Source: JACKBK01 sp963707275 (GTDB lineage: Bacteria > Chloroflexota > Anaerolineae > JAAEKA01). Taken from it: a DNA stretch of 64,000 bases. The notes below the pieces were generated by a model. The model did no database searches. It worked only from the letters and a program-made list of their open reading frames with translations, and was not told where the DNA came from. Positions 34,566 to 43,917 of this stretch are shown piece by piece (positions within the stretch are counted from its first letter, which is position 1; each line of letters opens with the position of its first letter). Location of the stretch: positions 496,001 through 560,000 of the forward strand of contig CAVPPH010000004.1 in assembly GCA_963707275.1 (NCBI GenBank), given 5' to 3'. The position numbers and the translations under genes were made by a program.

Positions 34566-36911
34566 ATGCTGGAACTGATTGTGCGGTTCATCAAACGAAT
34601 CACGCCACGCGAGGGATGGCTGTTGTGGCTGCTGGCGCTGGCGTTAGCCATGCTCGTCATGGTGGCGGCCAACGAGGCGGCCTGGGTGCCGAATCTCGGG
34701 GTGGTGCTGACTCTTGTCACCTTGACGGCTTTCATCGCCGGCTTCGTACTGGCGCGCCTGGCGCACGATCCTGACATTCATGCCAGCCGCGGACGACGTC
34801 TGCCGGGCTGGTTGGCTGCGATCCTGCTGGTCGTGCTGGGGCTGCTGGCCGTGTCGCTCTTTGTCGGTTGGGGCGAGGCGTCCAACCCGTCAGCGACCAC
34901 GCCGTGGTATCTGCTGCCGGTCGCCCGCGCCAGCTTGTCGCTGACGGAAATGGCGCAGCGGCTGGCGCAGTGGATAGTCGATGTGCGCGCCGGCACGGCG
35001 GCGCAGGACGACGCCGTCTTCTTGTGGATACTCGGTCTGCTGGTCTGGGCGGCGGTGATCTGGGCGGCATGGGAACTGTTTCACGGCAAGGACGCTCTGG
35101 CCGCATTCCTGCCGGTCGGCGTGCTGGTGGCGACCAACGCCTACTTCTATTGGAATGGCCGGCTCTGGCTGCCCTTCTTCTTCGGCGGCGTCACGATGCT
35201 GATTGTGCTGGCCGAGCGCCATTGGGCGGAGGAGCGATGGCAGCGGGAGGGCAAGGATTTCGCCCGCGATGTGCACTTCGATCTGCTGTTTGCCGCCGGC
35301 GGGCTGGCGATGCTGGTCACGCTAGCCAGCGTTGGCATGCTGCGGGTCGTCATTCAGCCGACTGCGGCCTGGTTCGACGAGTTGGCGTCCGGTCCGATGG
35401 CGATGATCCAGTCGGGCGGCGAGCAGATGTTTCCTGGCCTGCGCCGTGCACCGCGCTCGCTGCTGGCCAGCGGCGGCGGGTCGGGCGGCTTGCCGCGGGC
35501 CTTCCTGCTGGGCAGCGGGCCGGGGCTCAGCGATGAACTGGTGATGCGGGTTGCCACCGACGAACTGGCAAGCCTGGCGCCCGGCCAGCAGCCGGCGGCC
35601 GGGATGGCGCATTACTGGCGGGCGCTGACCTACGACATCTACACCGGGCGCGGCTGGCGCAACACGCCGGTGAGTTTGGAGCGGCGGCGAGCCGGCGAGT
35701 CGTGGCTGGAGGAGGTGCCCGCGGGCCAGCGGCTGCTGCGCCAGAGCGTCGAACTGGCGCGCGGCGGCGACCGGGCTTTCTATGCGGCCGGCGAGCCGCT
35801 GTCGGTCAACCGGCCCTACGAGACGTTGGTGCGCATCGACGCCCCCAATCCCGGACTGGAGCTGGTGGCCATCACCGGCGACGGGCGGCGTTATCAGGTG
35901 TTGTCGGCCGTGCCGTCACTGGACGAGCAGGCGCTCCGCGGCGCAGGCGTCGATTACCCGGCCGGGATTGCGCAGCGTTACCTGGCGCTGCCAGATGTTC
36001 CGTCGCGCGTAACCGCCGTTGCCAGGGAGGTGACGGCCGGCGCCGAGACGCCCTACGACCAGGCGCTGGCGCTGCAAGCCTTCCTGCGCGAGTTTCCATA
36101 CGACTTGCAAGTCGCTCCGCCGCCGGCTGACCGTGATGTGGCCGACTATTTCCTGTTCGATTTACGGTCGGGTTACTGCGATTACTACGCGACCACAATG
36201 GTGGTGATGGCGCGCGGCCTTGGCATCCCGGCCCGGCTGGCGGTCGGGTATGCGCCCGGCGACTACGATCCGAAGGAGGGCGTGTTTGTGGTCACCGAGG
36301 ACCTGGCGCACTCGTGGCCTGAACTGTACTTCCCCGATGTCGGCTGGGTCCCCTTCGAGCCGACCGCAGCGCGCCAGGCCATCGAATGGCAAACGGCAGG
36401 CGGCAGCAACCAGTATCCATATGGCGATGTGGCTGAACTGGCCGCGACTGACCTGCAAACCTTCCGCGAGGACGAGATCGTGCGCCAGCGGGCGGGTGGG
36501 CTGGCGGCCGTGCTGATTGCCTTGCTAACAATTGGTGTCGCGGTGATTGTCTGGCGACGCCGGCCCGATCCGCCGCTGGAGGCGCTCTACCAGTCGTTTG
36601 GTCGCTGGGGAGAGCGGCTGGGGCGACCCGCGGGCGCGGGTGAAACGCCGGCTGAGTTCGGCCGCGGGCTGGCAAAGCAACTGGGCGAGGTCGAGGCGGC
36701 GCCGGGCAGAGCGGACCAGGTGATGCCCTTTATCGGCCTGTTTGAGCAGGCGCAGTACGGCCCGCAGGGGGAGCAGGCCGGGCCGTTGGTGCCGCGAAAA
36801 ATGGCGCCAGCTCAGGGCGCGGCTGCGCAAGATCTGGCTGCGCGGCAAATTGCGTACAAAGTAGGCACGAAACGAGCGTGGAATCAATCGGGGTTGCGTA
36901 TTATTGGGTGA
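34566..36911 (+). CDS. TgpA-like transmembrane transglutaminase-fold protein
   Basis: The N-terminal third has several membrane helices (WLLWLLALALAMLVMVAA, LGVVLTLVTLTAFIAGFVL, LAAILLVVLGLLAVSLFVG and more). The extracytoplasmic part ends in a transglutaminase-like core with catalytic Cys in LRSGYCDYYATTMVVMARGLGIPARLAVGY, His in TEDLAHSWPELYF and Asp in PDVGWVPFEPT. One more helix (LAAVLIALLTIGVAVIVW) and a cytosolic tail follow. DUF58 and TgpA-like genes commonly pair. Near 36795 an A run seems one base too long: the other frame gives PRKWRQLRARLRKIWLRGK and stops at 36864, a more natural basic tail than the printed frame. Confidence 0.9.
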   Translation: MLELIVRFIKRITPREGWLLWLLALALAMLVMVAANEAAWVPNLGVVLTLVTLTAFIAGFVLARLAHDPDIHASRGRRLPGWLAAILLVVLGLLAVSLFVGWGEASNPSATTPWYLLPVARASLSLTEMAQRLAQWIVDVRAGTAAQDDAVFLWILGLLVWAAVIWAAWELFHGKDALAAFLPVGVLVATNAYFYWNGRLWLPFFFGGVTMLIVLAERHWAEERWQREGKDFARDVHFDLLFAAGGLAMLVTLASVGMLRVVIQPTAAWFDELASGPMAMIQSGGEQMFPGLRRAPRSLLASGGGSGGLPRAFLLGSGPGLSDELVMRVATDELASLAPGQQPAAGMAHYWRALTYDIYTGRGWRNTPVSLERRRAGESWLEEVPAGQRLLRQSVELARGGDRAFYAAGEPLSVNRPYETLVRIDAPNPGLELVAITGDGRRYQVLSAVPSLDEQALRGAGVDYPAGIAQRYLALPDVPSRVTAVAREVTAGAETPYDQALALQAFLREFPYDLQVAPPPADRDVADYFLFDLRSGYCDYYATTMVVMARGLGIPARLAVGYAPGDYDPKEGVFVVTEDLAHSWPELYFPDVGWVPFEPTAARQAIEWQTAGGSNQYPYGDVAELAATDLQTFREDEIVRQRAGGLAAVLIALLTIGVAVIVWRRRPDPPLEALYQSFGRWGERLGRPAGAGETPAEFGRGLAKQLGEVEAAPGRADQVMPFIGLFEQAQYGPQGEQAGPLVPRKMAPAQGAAAQDLAARQIAYKVGTKRAWNQSGLRIIG

Positions 36912-37036
36912 GACCTGTTGCCGGCAAGGGATCGGCGGTGTATTGCTGTGCCGGCTAATTGACAACACCGGGCCGCCGGTGCCGTGGACGATGGCGTAAC
37001 TACACGGTGTCCACAGCGACAAGTCAACGGGGAAGA

Positions 37037-37108
37037 CCGAGCGGCTGCCACACCCTGCCAGAGGTCGATGATGGCGATGATGTCGGCAGGGTGCGGCGTG
37101 CAGCTCGG
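37037..37108. repeat. Large hairpin (23-24-bp arms) between the transglutaminase and recombinase genes
   Basis: CCGAGCGGCTGCCACACCCTGCC at 37037-37059, written here as arm start CCGAGC and arm end CACCCTGCC, pairs with 37085-37108 with few mismatches. It lies in the 267-bp gap 36912-37178 between convergent genes, so it may end transcription from both sides. No gene is seen in the gap. Confidence 0.55.
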
Positions 37109-37178
37109 TCTGAGGGGGCAGATAACCTAACCCCCGCTGGTAGGCTCGTGAACGGCAGTGTGGCGCTTGGAGGCCGGA

Positions 37179-38140
37179 CTAAACGGCCGGCGATGCCAAC
37201 TGGCGTATCTTCTGACCGGTTTCCCGCCAGCTGATCTTGGACAGGCCCAGCTTCTTGCGCAGCTGTTCGGGCGCCATGCCGGTGCGATAGTCGCGCACTG
37301 CGGCGGTCCAGCGCATGACCTCGAACGACACCGATTTGTGCTCGATGCCCGCCAGATTGCCGGCATCGGTCAGGACGTATTCCAGGTTGCGGGCGGTGCA
37401 TTCGAACAGGTGTCGTCTCCGGCTTGTACTGGGCGATGTACTGGCGCATCGACGGCAGGAACTGGGGAGCCAGGATCAGCTTGCGTTCCTTGTGGCGCAT
37501 GCGTGCGTTCGGGTAGCGAATGTAGAGAATCGGCGCACGCGGGTCGGTGCCGTCGATGTGCTCCAGCTTGATGCCCATGCACTCGCTCTTCTTGATGGCG
37601 GTTTGCAGGATCAGGCTGATCAGCACATAGGGGCGGGGGTCCGGCTTGCGCGCCCAGAGCAGGTCACGTGTGTAGCGCAGCAGCCGCTCCACCTCGTTGT
37701 CGTAGAGGATCGTCGGCAGCGGCGTTGCTGACCGGCTGGTGGGCGAATGGGCGCGGCCGGATCGTGGGCGATGACGTTGGTGTCGTATAGCCATTTGAAG
37801 AAGACCTTGAGCGTTGTCAGACGGCGGGCATAGCTTTTGGGGCTGCAAGGCGTGCCGCGGTCGTTGAGCAACCAGGTCAGGTAGTTCTCCAGGTCGTGGG
37901 TCGAAATGCGGCTGAGGTTGGAGTTGGGTGGGATGTATTTCATGAGCAGGCGCAAGATCGCCCATGAAGGCCTTCACCGTGTTCTCGGAGAAACCCTGGC
38001 GCAGCATGTGCCCATTAAAGGCGCTTACCGCCGAAGAGAGGGACGATTTCGCCGTCAACGGCGCCAGTGTTGCTACTGGCGGGGTGCAGAGAGCCGGTAC
38101 GACCTGGGGGTGGGAACAGTGCAGGTTGATCGATGGTCAT
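37179..38140 (-). CDS. Tyrosine recombinase-like protein with altered active-site residues (several frameshifts)
   Basis: ATG 38140 (MTIDQPALFPPPGRTGS) starts a protein that continues through three frames: GFSENTVKAFMGDLRLLMKY and DLENYLTWLLNDRGTPCSPKSYARRLTTLKVFFKWLY form the SAM-like DNA-binding domain. The catalytic domain then gives LISLILQTAIKKSECMGIKLEHID, where the first catalytic Arg is Lys, and ILAPQFLPSMRQYI. The end is YRTGMAPEQLRKKLGLSKISW, ending at 37179, where the usual HxxR and final Tyr are not recognisable. It may be a DNA-binding relative of XerD rather than an active recombinase. It has a consensus promoter. Confidence 0.6.
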
Positions 38141-38215
38141 GGTCGTGTACCTCATTTGGTTGTTAGGAGTTACCACCACCAGTGATGCTGGTAACTTTCG
38201 CGTAGTATAATGTGT

Positions 38216-38244
38216 ATATTAGCACGAAGTAGGCGTTTTGTCAA
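38216..38244 (-). promoter_or_regulatory. Near-perfect sigma-70 promoter for the recombinase-like gene
   Basis: Minus strand TTGACA (38244-38239), 17 bases, TAATAT (38221-38216). Start site near 38209 gives a leader of about 70 bases that contains an inverted repeat (GTTACCA...TGGTAAC, about 38167-38193), a possible operator or RNA hairpin. The surrounding 38190-38250 is noticeably A+T rich. The rest of the gap 38245-38438 has nothing I can assign. Confidence 0.7.
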
Positions 38245-38438
38245 GAGGTTGCAAAAAGCGTTTTGGGGGTCAGGATGGGGGTTCTGGACGGGCGTCGGAG
38301 TTGATCCAGATCCAGTGGATGAATCCACCGTCTGGAAGCACGAAGCCGCCTTTATCATCCGGCTCTGCCGGGCAGCGGCTCGGATAGCTTCTGAGGACAC
38401 TTCGGAGTCTTAGCCAGGGATTTGAATCCCTGGCCAAG

Positions 38439-40684
38439 TTATGCCATCGCGTTTTCTTCGCCGGAATCGCGCACGAAGAGGCAGGCTGAGCGGGTGTCCT
38501 CGACGAGGCCCCGCATCATCCCAAAATCTACTTGTTCAGGCATGCCGAAGATGTTGAGGTCAACCGGGTGTTCCTCTGCCACCACCGCAGCAAAGCTACC
38601 CTGTTTGATGTCGACGTGGGCATGCGGCAGGCGCGCCAGTTCAGCCAGGTTTTTGAGGTACACTTCCGCTTTGTCGGCCTGCTGCTGGTCTGGGACGACC
38701 GTCACCAGGGTAAGCTCGCCGTTCCAGTTGCGCCGCAGCATGTAGGCTGACAGCAGAGACAGATCCAGATTGCCAAGGTGCATGCTGAGCTGCCAGTCCG
38801 GTCCTTGGTCGCGCACCCAGACGTTGATCGACTGGCGGCGTCCCAGGCGCGCCTTGGGGTGGTCTGCAAATAGCTGAACGCCAAGCCGGCGCGAGCGGGC
38901 CATCGCGATTGCCTTGCTGCAGGGCGTCTTCGCGCTCGCTGTCGCCGACTGCCGGCATAGTCAGGAACATGGCATTGGGACGGAAGAAGACGCCGCTCAA
39001 CGCTTGCATGCTGGTCAGCAGGCCGTGCCCGTAATCGTCGCCAACGATAACCGTATGTTTGGCATACAACCCCTTCTCGCGAAAGGCGCGCTCCAGGTTG
39101 GGCAGCCGGGTTTGTAGCCGCTGCTCCTCGCCAGGCCGTGCAATACCGACTACGTGTAGCGATGCCGCGCGGATAGGCCAGTTCGTAGATCAATTGGAAG
39201 GTGCCGCGCAGGTCGGCCGGGTCTTCAACGGGAACCATGACGTTGGGCTTCCAGGCTCGTTCCTGGGCGATTGGCAGGTCGTTGACCCGTTTGGCAGCCC
39301 ATTCCGCCAGCGCCACGAAGAGGCCGCTGCGCACGTCGCCAAAGGGCGCACGCAACTGGCGGCGCAGCAGCAGGACGTAGAACGCGAGGACCAAGGGCAA
39401 TGGCTGCCAGGCTGAAGGCTGGTGCAATGACAAACATCGCGAACAGGCAGCCCAGCGCGCCGATCAGCGGCAGAATGCGCGGAATGCGCAGCAGCGGCCG
39501 GAAGCTGACAAGGCCCAGGCTTTGCTCGATGAAGACCACCAGGTTGATCATGCCGTAGGTGATGAGGAAGAACATCGTGATCAGCGGGGCGATGACGTTG
39601 AGGTCGCGCAGGAACAGCGCCAGGACGACGATGACGCCGGAGATGATCATGGCCGTGCGCGGCTCGCCTTTCGGGGTCTGTTTCGCCATCTGGGTCGCTG
39701 CCGGGCAGGATGTCGTGCAATGCCAGCGCTTGAAGCACGCGCGGCGAGCCGACCAGCGAGGACAGCCCCGACGAGAAGGTTGCTCCCAGCAGCCCGGCCA
39801 GCACCAGCGCCGGGACCAACGCCTTCTCGATCATGATCGCGTAGTTGGAAACCAGTTCGTCGGGCGTGGCGACGCGCGCCAGCCAGTAGGCCAGCGCCAG
39901 GTAGATGACGCTGCTGAGGGCGACTGCTGCCATCGTGCCAATGGGAATGCTGCGCCGCGGGTTCTTCAGCTCGCCCGACATGTTGGCGCCGGCCATGATG
40001 CCGGTGGCGGCCGGGAAGAAGACGGCGAACACAACCCAGAAGGAGGTGCCGCTGAACCCGTTCTCCGGTGAGCCGGGGAAGCTGCCGATGAGGGTCGGCT
40101 GGTACTGCATCGCGCCGGTGAAGACGGTGGCGAATATCGAAATCAGCGCCAGCACGAGAATGCCCATGATGACGAACTGGATGCGAAAGGCCAGCCCGGC
40201 GCTGACCATGGCGATGCCGAAGAGGACGGCAAAGGTCAGCAGGTCAACCACCAGCGGGATGTGGTTGGGGAAGATGCTCATCCAGCCGTCGCGGAAACCG
40301 AAGATGTACATTGCGACGGCCAGCGTCTGCGACAGGTAGAGCGGAATGCCGATTGCGCCGCCGACCTCAAGGCCCAGGGACTGCGAGATGATCGAGAATG
40401 CGCCGCCTGCGCCGATGCGGATGTTGGTCGTCATCGACGACATGGAGAGGCCGGTCAGCGCGGTGATGCCGACCGCGATCAGGATGATCAGCCAGGCGCC
40501 GATCAGACCGGCGTTGCCGACCACCCAGCCCTCGCGCAGGAACATGATCACGCCGAGGATGGTCAGCAGCGTCGGCGTGAAAACCCCGGCGAAGGTGCCG
40601 AACTTGTTGCCTTGAGCCGCGTCGCGGGCCTCGACCTGATCCTGGAGAGAGGTCGACTTGCCCGGATCAACCGTTTTTGCTCAC
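38439..40684 (-). CDS. Cation-chloride cotransporter-like (SLC12-type) permease (several frameshifts)
   Basis: The likely start is GTG 40684, with one surplus A in an A run just after it (SKTVDPGKSTSLQDQVEARD). Then NKFGTFAGVFTPTLLTILGVIMFLREGWVVGNAG, the signature start of the cation-chloride cotransporter family, is followed by SMTTNIRIGAGGAFSIISQSLG and about ten more membrane segments (VLFGIAMVSAGLAF, WVVFAVFFPAATGIMAGANMSGELKNP, GATFSSGLSSLVGSPRVLQALA). The cytosolic C-terminal domain ends near 38439 with WVRDQGPDWQLSMHLGNLDLSLLSAYMLRRNWNGELTL. At least four shifts (about 39700, 39430, 39150, 38940). It would move K+ or Na+ with chloride, or amino acids. Confidence 0.75.
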
Positions 40685-40844
40685 AATGTTCCTCGCAGTT
40701 GGGATGCCGGCGAAGAAGCAAGGGCCGGCAAGGATGAGAACAGCCTGCAAATTATATGGCATCTGTCTGTAGGTGACAAGGAGGCGCCGTGTCGTCTGGT
40801 CCGTGAACATCGCGCCGGCCAGTTCGGCATAATGCCGGGATGAT

Positions 40845-40873
40845 TTGACAACGGCCAATGCCAGGCATATAAT
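40845..40873 (+). promoter_or_regulatory. Consensus promoter of tRNA-Lys
   Basis: TTGACA (40845-40850), 17 bases, TATAAT (40868-40873): a perfect sigma-70 consensus, as expected for a stable RNA gene. Transcription would start near 40880. Confidence 0.85.
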
Positions 40874-40884
40874 TTCTGCTGTCA

Positions 40885-40957
40885 GGCCCACTAGCTCAAC
40901 TGGCAGAGCAGCTGACTCTTAATCAGTAGGTTCCAAGTTCGAGTCTTGGGTGGGTCA
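40885..40957 (+). tRNA. tRNA-Lys (anticodon CTT)
   Basis: 73 bases fold as a tRNA: acceptor GGCCCAC pairs with GTGGGTC (one G-U), D arm with AGCTCA...GAGC, anticodon loop ACTCTTAAT with CTT, and T arm with GTTCGAGTC. Discriminator base A; no encoded CCA is seen (CACTA follows). It is the likely attachment site of the adjacent integrase element. Confidence 0.93.
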
Positions 40958-40981
40958 CTAGCTTGACGATAATGCTGGTTT

Positions 40982-41017
40982 GCGACTAACTGACGTTGTG
41001 TCAGTTAGTCGCTTTTT
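40982..41017 (+). terminator. Rho-independent terminator of tRNA-Lys
   Basis: GCGACTAACTGAC (40982-40994), 5-base loop GTTGT, exact reverse complement (41000-41012), then TTTTT. A strong 13-bp hairpin with T-run. Confidence 0.85.
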
Positions 41018-41105
41018 CATTTCCGACACACTGACTTTTTCCTGCCGTAACACACTGACTTTTGCAAAGCGCATTGCGGTCAGAAGCACGAAAAGGAGCA
41101 CTCTC

Positions 41106-42122
41106 ATGGCCGGAAAGACAGCATCCAGTGTTGCCAAGACTTGGGCAAAGACACCTCTCACCACCCTCATCGATCTCTATATCGTCTCCAAACAAATCGA
41201 GGGACGAAGCCCGAAAACCCTGACCTGGTATCGCGCCAATCTGGAACGGTTCGCCGAGTTCATCACAAACGGACACGAGGCGACTGTGAGCGATGCCTCG
41301 CTGGAGAACGCGCGAGCATTCATTGCCTTCCTACAGGGTCGGAGTACTCGTTACGAAGATCACGAGATGCGACCGGTCAAAGAAGGGGGGTTGTCGCCTC
41401 ATAGTGTTCACGGGTATGTGCGTACCCTGAAGGCATTTGGCAGTTGGATGTCTGAAGAGGGCTACGTCAAGCGCCATCCTTTCCAGCGATTGAAGCCACC
41501 GAAGCTGCCGGAAACCATGCTCGAGATACTCTCAGATGACGAGATCATGGCGTTGATCAGGGCGATCAACGCCAGTAGTCTACTGGGTGCTCGCATGTAT
41601 GCCATCGTCCTTCTGCTGCTTGACACCGGGATTCGGGCAAACGAACTGTGCACGCTCACTCTGGACAATACCAACCTCCAAGAAGGCTACGTCAAGGTCT
41701 GCGGCAAGGGCAACAAGGAGCGGATGGTTCCAATCGGTGGCGCGACCACGAAGGCGCTGATGCGCTACATTCAGGCTTTCAGGCCGGAGCCAGTCGCAAC
41801 AGGGGTGAACTCGGTGTTTCTGTCCGATGACAGCACACCATTGACCTATTCAGGCCTGTCGCAGGCGCTGCGCCGGTTGGGCAAATCAGCCAATGTGAAG
41901 AGGCTGCATGCTCACCTGTTCCGTCATACGTTTGCCGTTCGCTATCTGATGAATGGTGGAGACGTCATGACCCTACGACTGATTCTGGGCCATACGACGC
42001 TGGCGGTCACGCAGATGTACATGCACCTCGCAGAGTCACACGTCCAGGTGCAGCACAGCAAGTTCTCGCCCGTGGACAGGTTAGGGGTGGGACACAGGCA
42101 GCGCGGCCGGCGCGCCGCGTAG
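41106..42122 (+). CDS. Tyrosine recombinase (phage/XerD-type integrase), intact
   Basis: ATG 41106 (MAGKTASSVAKTW) has AAGGAG upstream; an upstream extension from 40980 would cover the tRNA terminator. Residues 20-110 form the SAM-like core-binding domain. The catalytic domain shows the full active set: Arg in LLDTGIRANELCTL, Lys in KVCGKGNKERMVPI, HxxR in HLFRHTFAVRYL, His in LGHTTLAVTQ and Tyr in MYMHLAE. It sits 149 bp downstream of tRNA-Lys, the usual layout of an element integrated at a tRNA gene. 338 residues is a typical length. Confidence 0.92.
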   Translation: MAGKTASSVAKTWAKTPLTTLIDLYIVSKQIEGRSPKTLTWYRANLERFAEFITNGHEATVSDASLENARAFIAFLQGRSTRYEDHEMRPVKEGGLSPHSVHGYVRTLKAFGSWMSEEGYVKRHPFQRLKPPKLPETMLEILSDDEIMALIRAINASSLLGARMYAIVLLLLDTGIRANELCTLTLDNTNLQEGYVKVCGKGNKERMVPIGGATTKALMRYIQAFRPEPVATGVNSVFLSDDSTPLTYSGLSQALRRLGKSANVKRLHAHLFRHTFAVRYLMNGGDVMTLRLILGHTTLAVTQMYMHLAESHVQVQHSKFSPVDRLGVGHRQRGRRAA

Positions 42123-42139
42123 CAATAGCCACAGAAACC

Positions 42140-42418
42140 ATGAGACCGAGCAATGGGCAAGCCAGAAACGGTCGGGAGATGTATGTCTCCATACCGGAGC
42201 GGAGCACCACGGATGGATGGATCGACCTGCGGTCGGGCTCGGGCCGGCTGCTGGCGCGGTTGGACACGGCGCGCGGCCTGCTGGAGGTAGTTCGCAATGG
42301 CGAGCGGACCGTGATCGACCTGTGGCGGTACATGCCTCCGCACGGGATCGGTTCCCCCTCGCCGATGGATGCGAGCGTGGACATGGTTCGCGCGGGCAAG
42401 GAGAAGAAGCGCAATTGA
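42140..42418 (+). CDS. Small hypothetical protein of the prophage-like module
   Basis: 92 residues from ATG 42140; a second possible start at 42179 (MYVSIPERSTTDGW) removes 13 residues and may be the true one. The sequence RLLARLDTARGLLEVVRNGERTVIDL is compact and alpha/beta-like. No family recognised. Its end overlaps the -35 box of the promoter at 42415-42443. Confidence 0.6.
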   Translation: MRPSNGQARNGREMYVSIPERSTTDGWIDLRSGSGRLLARLDTARGLLEVVRNGERTVIDLWRYMPPHGIGSPSPMDASVDMVRAGKEKKRN

Positions 42419-42443
42419 CAGGGCGGTTTGCGTGGTGTAGAAT
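42415..42443 (+). promoter_or_regulatory. Strong sigma-70 promoter inside the prophage-like module
   Basis: TTGACA (42415-42420), 17 bases, TAGAAT (42438-42443). It would start transcription near 42450, about 85 bases ahead of a strong terminator-like hairpin. Confidence 0.75.
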
Positions 42444-42449
42444 GAAAAC

Positions 42450-42536
42450 GTGACCGGTCTTGAGAGCACGTGACGCCGACCGGGGACCACAGCGAGCACC
42501 AGATGCCCGTGGTTGTAATGACCATGGGCATTTTTG
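42450..42536 (+). ncRNA. Candidate small RNA or attenuated leader in the prophage-like module
   Basis: Between the promoter at 42415-42443 and the first gene of the late module (42594) lies a hairpin, ATGCCCGTGGT (42503-42513), 7-base loop, ACCATGGGCAT (42521-42531; one G-U), followed by TTTTT (42531-42535). A transcript of about 87 bases with no convincing reading frame is predicted. It could be a phage regulatory RNA or an attenuator controlling holin and terminase expression. Confidence 0.5.
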
Positions 42537-42593
42537 TTGCCCCGAAACCGTGCACACGGTGCGCCAAAGAGGCTGGCAATGGAGGAGTGACCG

Positions 42594-42899
42594 ATGGAGT
42601 ACTTCACCTGGCAATGGCTGGCGACGGTCGCAGGAGCGGTCGCTGCCACGCAGATCACGACAACGATCCTGGCCGATCGGACCGGCTGGGATGCCCGCTG
42701 GCTGGCGTTGGCTGTGGCGATGGTGATCCAGATCCTGGTCTGGGCAGTGGCAGGCGCCTTCGACCCCAAGGACCTGGCGCTTGCCCTGCTCAACGGTTTC
42801 GTCGTCTATCTGGGAGCCAGCGGCGGCAACGCCATCGCGGCTTCGAGGGTGGCGACGCGCGGCGCTGCAGCTGGGGCTGGCAGCCGGCGCTGGTGGTAG
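42594..42899 (+). CDS. Holin-like small membrane protein
   Basis: 101 residues preceded by GGAGGAG. Three hydrophobic stretches (WLATVAGAVAATQITTTIL, WLALAVAMVIQILVWAVAGAF, LALALLNGFVVYLGASGGNAIA) and a short polar tail. Size, topology and position before terminase genes fit a holin or another phage membrane protein. No sequence family is certain. Confidence 0.6.
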   Translation: MEYFTWQWLATVAGAVAATQITTTILADRTGWDARWLALAVAMVIQILVWAVAGAFDPKDLALALLNGFVVYLGASGGNAIAASRVATRGAAAGAGSRRWW

Positions 42900-42901
42900 T
42901 C

Positions 42902-43138
42902 ATGGCCAGGACAACCATCCTCAACCGCGGCTCGCTGTCAGCCTATGAGGAACGGAGCGAACTCGTCATCGAGGGACGCGGTCCCGGAGGCGAAATCGTG
43001 CGCACCAGACTCCCGGCAGATCTCGACTTTCTGTGGCAATGGGTTGAGTTCCTGAACGATGCTGGCGAAGCGCTGGCACTGCAGCGATCGAGTAGGCAAG
43101 CCCTTGCAGCCACCACCAGGAGGCACGGTCGTGGCTGA
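42902..43138 (+). CDS. Small hypothetical prophage protein
   Basis: 78 residues starting two bases after the holin-like stop (MARTTILNRGSLSAYEERSELVIEG). The sequence predicts a short beta-rich start and a helix (LDFLWQWVEFLNDAGEALAL). No family recognised. Tight spacing implies one operon with its neighbours. Confidence 0.6.
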   Translation: MARTTILNRGSLSAYEERSELVIEGRGPGGEIVRTRLPADLDFLWQWVEFLNDAGEALALQRSSRQALAATTRRHGRG

Positions 43139-43231
43139 TCGCGGTCTGGTCCGCAACGCGACAACCTCCTCCATGCGGCGTTCGTCGGTCCGGCCAGCAG
43201 CCCTTGTTACATGAAACGGTCCGCCGTCCTA
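43131..43231 (+). CDS. Very short ORF, possibly frameshifted
   Basis: GTG 43131 is preceded by AGGAGG at good spacing. The start reads VADRGLVRN; a shift gives RDNLLHAAFVGPASSPCYMKRSAVL ending at 43231, more protein-like than the printed frame. Only the ribosome-binding site and gap position support it. Confidence 0.3.
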
Positions 43232-43268
43232 TGAACAACCTCTTGTGTGTAAGGTAACCTCTTGAGCG

Positions 43269-43917
43269 ATGGCACAATGCACCGCCAAGTCGAAACGAAC
43301 CGGCCATCGCTGCCGGGCGCACGCGGTCACGGGCCGGAACGTCTGCCGGCACCACGGCGGGCGGATCACCGGTGGGTCCGGCGTCGCCGGCGTGGCGCAC
43401 CGGTCGCTATTCCAAACACCTTCCCGGCCGTCTGGCGGAGACCTACCAGCAGGCATTGAGCGACAGCGAATTGCTGGTGCTGCGCGACGACATCGCCCTG
43501 CTGGACAGCCGCATCGTCGAGCTACTGAAACGGGTGGATACCGGCGGATCGGAACAAGGCTGGAGTGCAGCGCGCGCCGCCTGCGAAAGCCTGGCGGCAG
43601 GCGTCGCCGCGCAGGACATGTCCGCCGTCGAGGAGGCCGCGCAACGCCTCGATCAGATCACACAGGCTGGCCTCGACGACGGCGCCATCTGGCACGAGAT
43701 CGGACTGACCCTGGACCGGCGCGAGCGGCTGGTGCGCTCTGAACGGCGCAGACTGATCGAACTGCAACAGATGATCACGGCCGAGCAGGCGACAGCCCTG
43801 ATGGCAGCCGTAGTGGCGATTGTGAGAGAGCATGTCACAGACCGCGATGCACTCCGAGCCATCTCGGAGTCTATGGCGCAACTGGCTAACCGGCCTGGCG
43901 ACCTCGCTGGATCCTGA
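43269..43917 (+). CDS. Phage HGG-motif protein, probable small-terminase-type partner (one frameshift)
   Basis: Begins MAQCTAKSKRTGHRCRAHAV with a Cys/His cluster ending CRHHGGRITGG, the HGG motif seen in proteins encoded just before phage large terminases. A frameshift near 43380 moves to PASPAWRTGRYSKHLPGRLAETYQQAL, followed by long helices (SELLVLRDDIALLDSRIVELLKRV; LIELQQMITAEQATALMAAVVAIV). It overlaps the terminase start by 86 bp. A role in DNA recognition for packaging is likely by position. Confidence 0.65.

Noticed and set aside
38170..38400. 76-codon minus-strand ORF over the recombinase promoter
   Set aside because: It spans the promoter and leader, has no ribosome-binding site and has no protein-like pattern.
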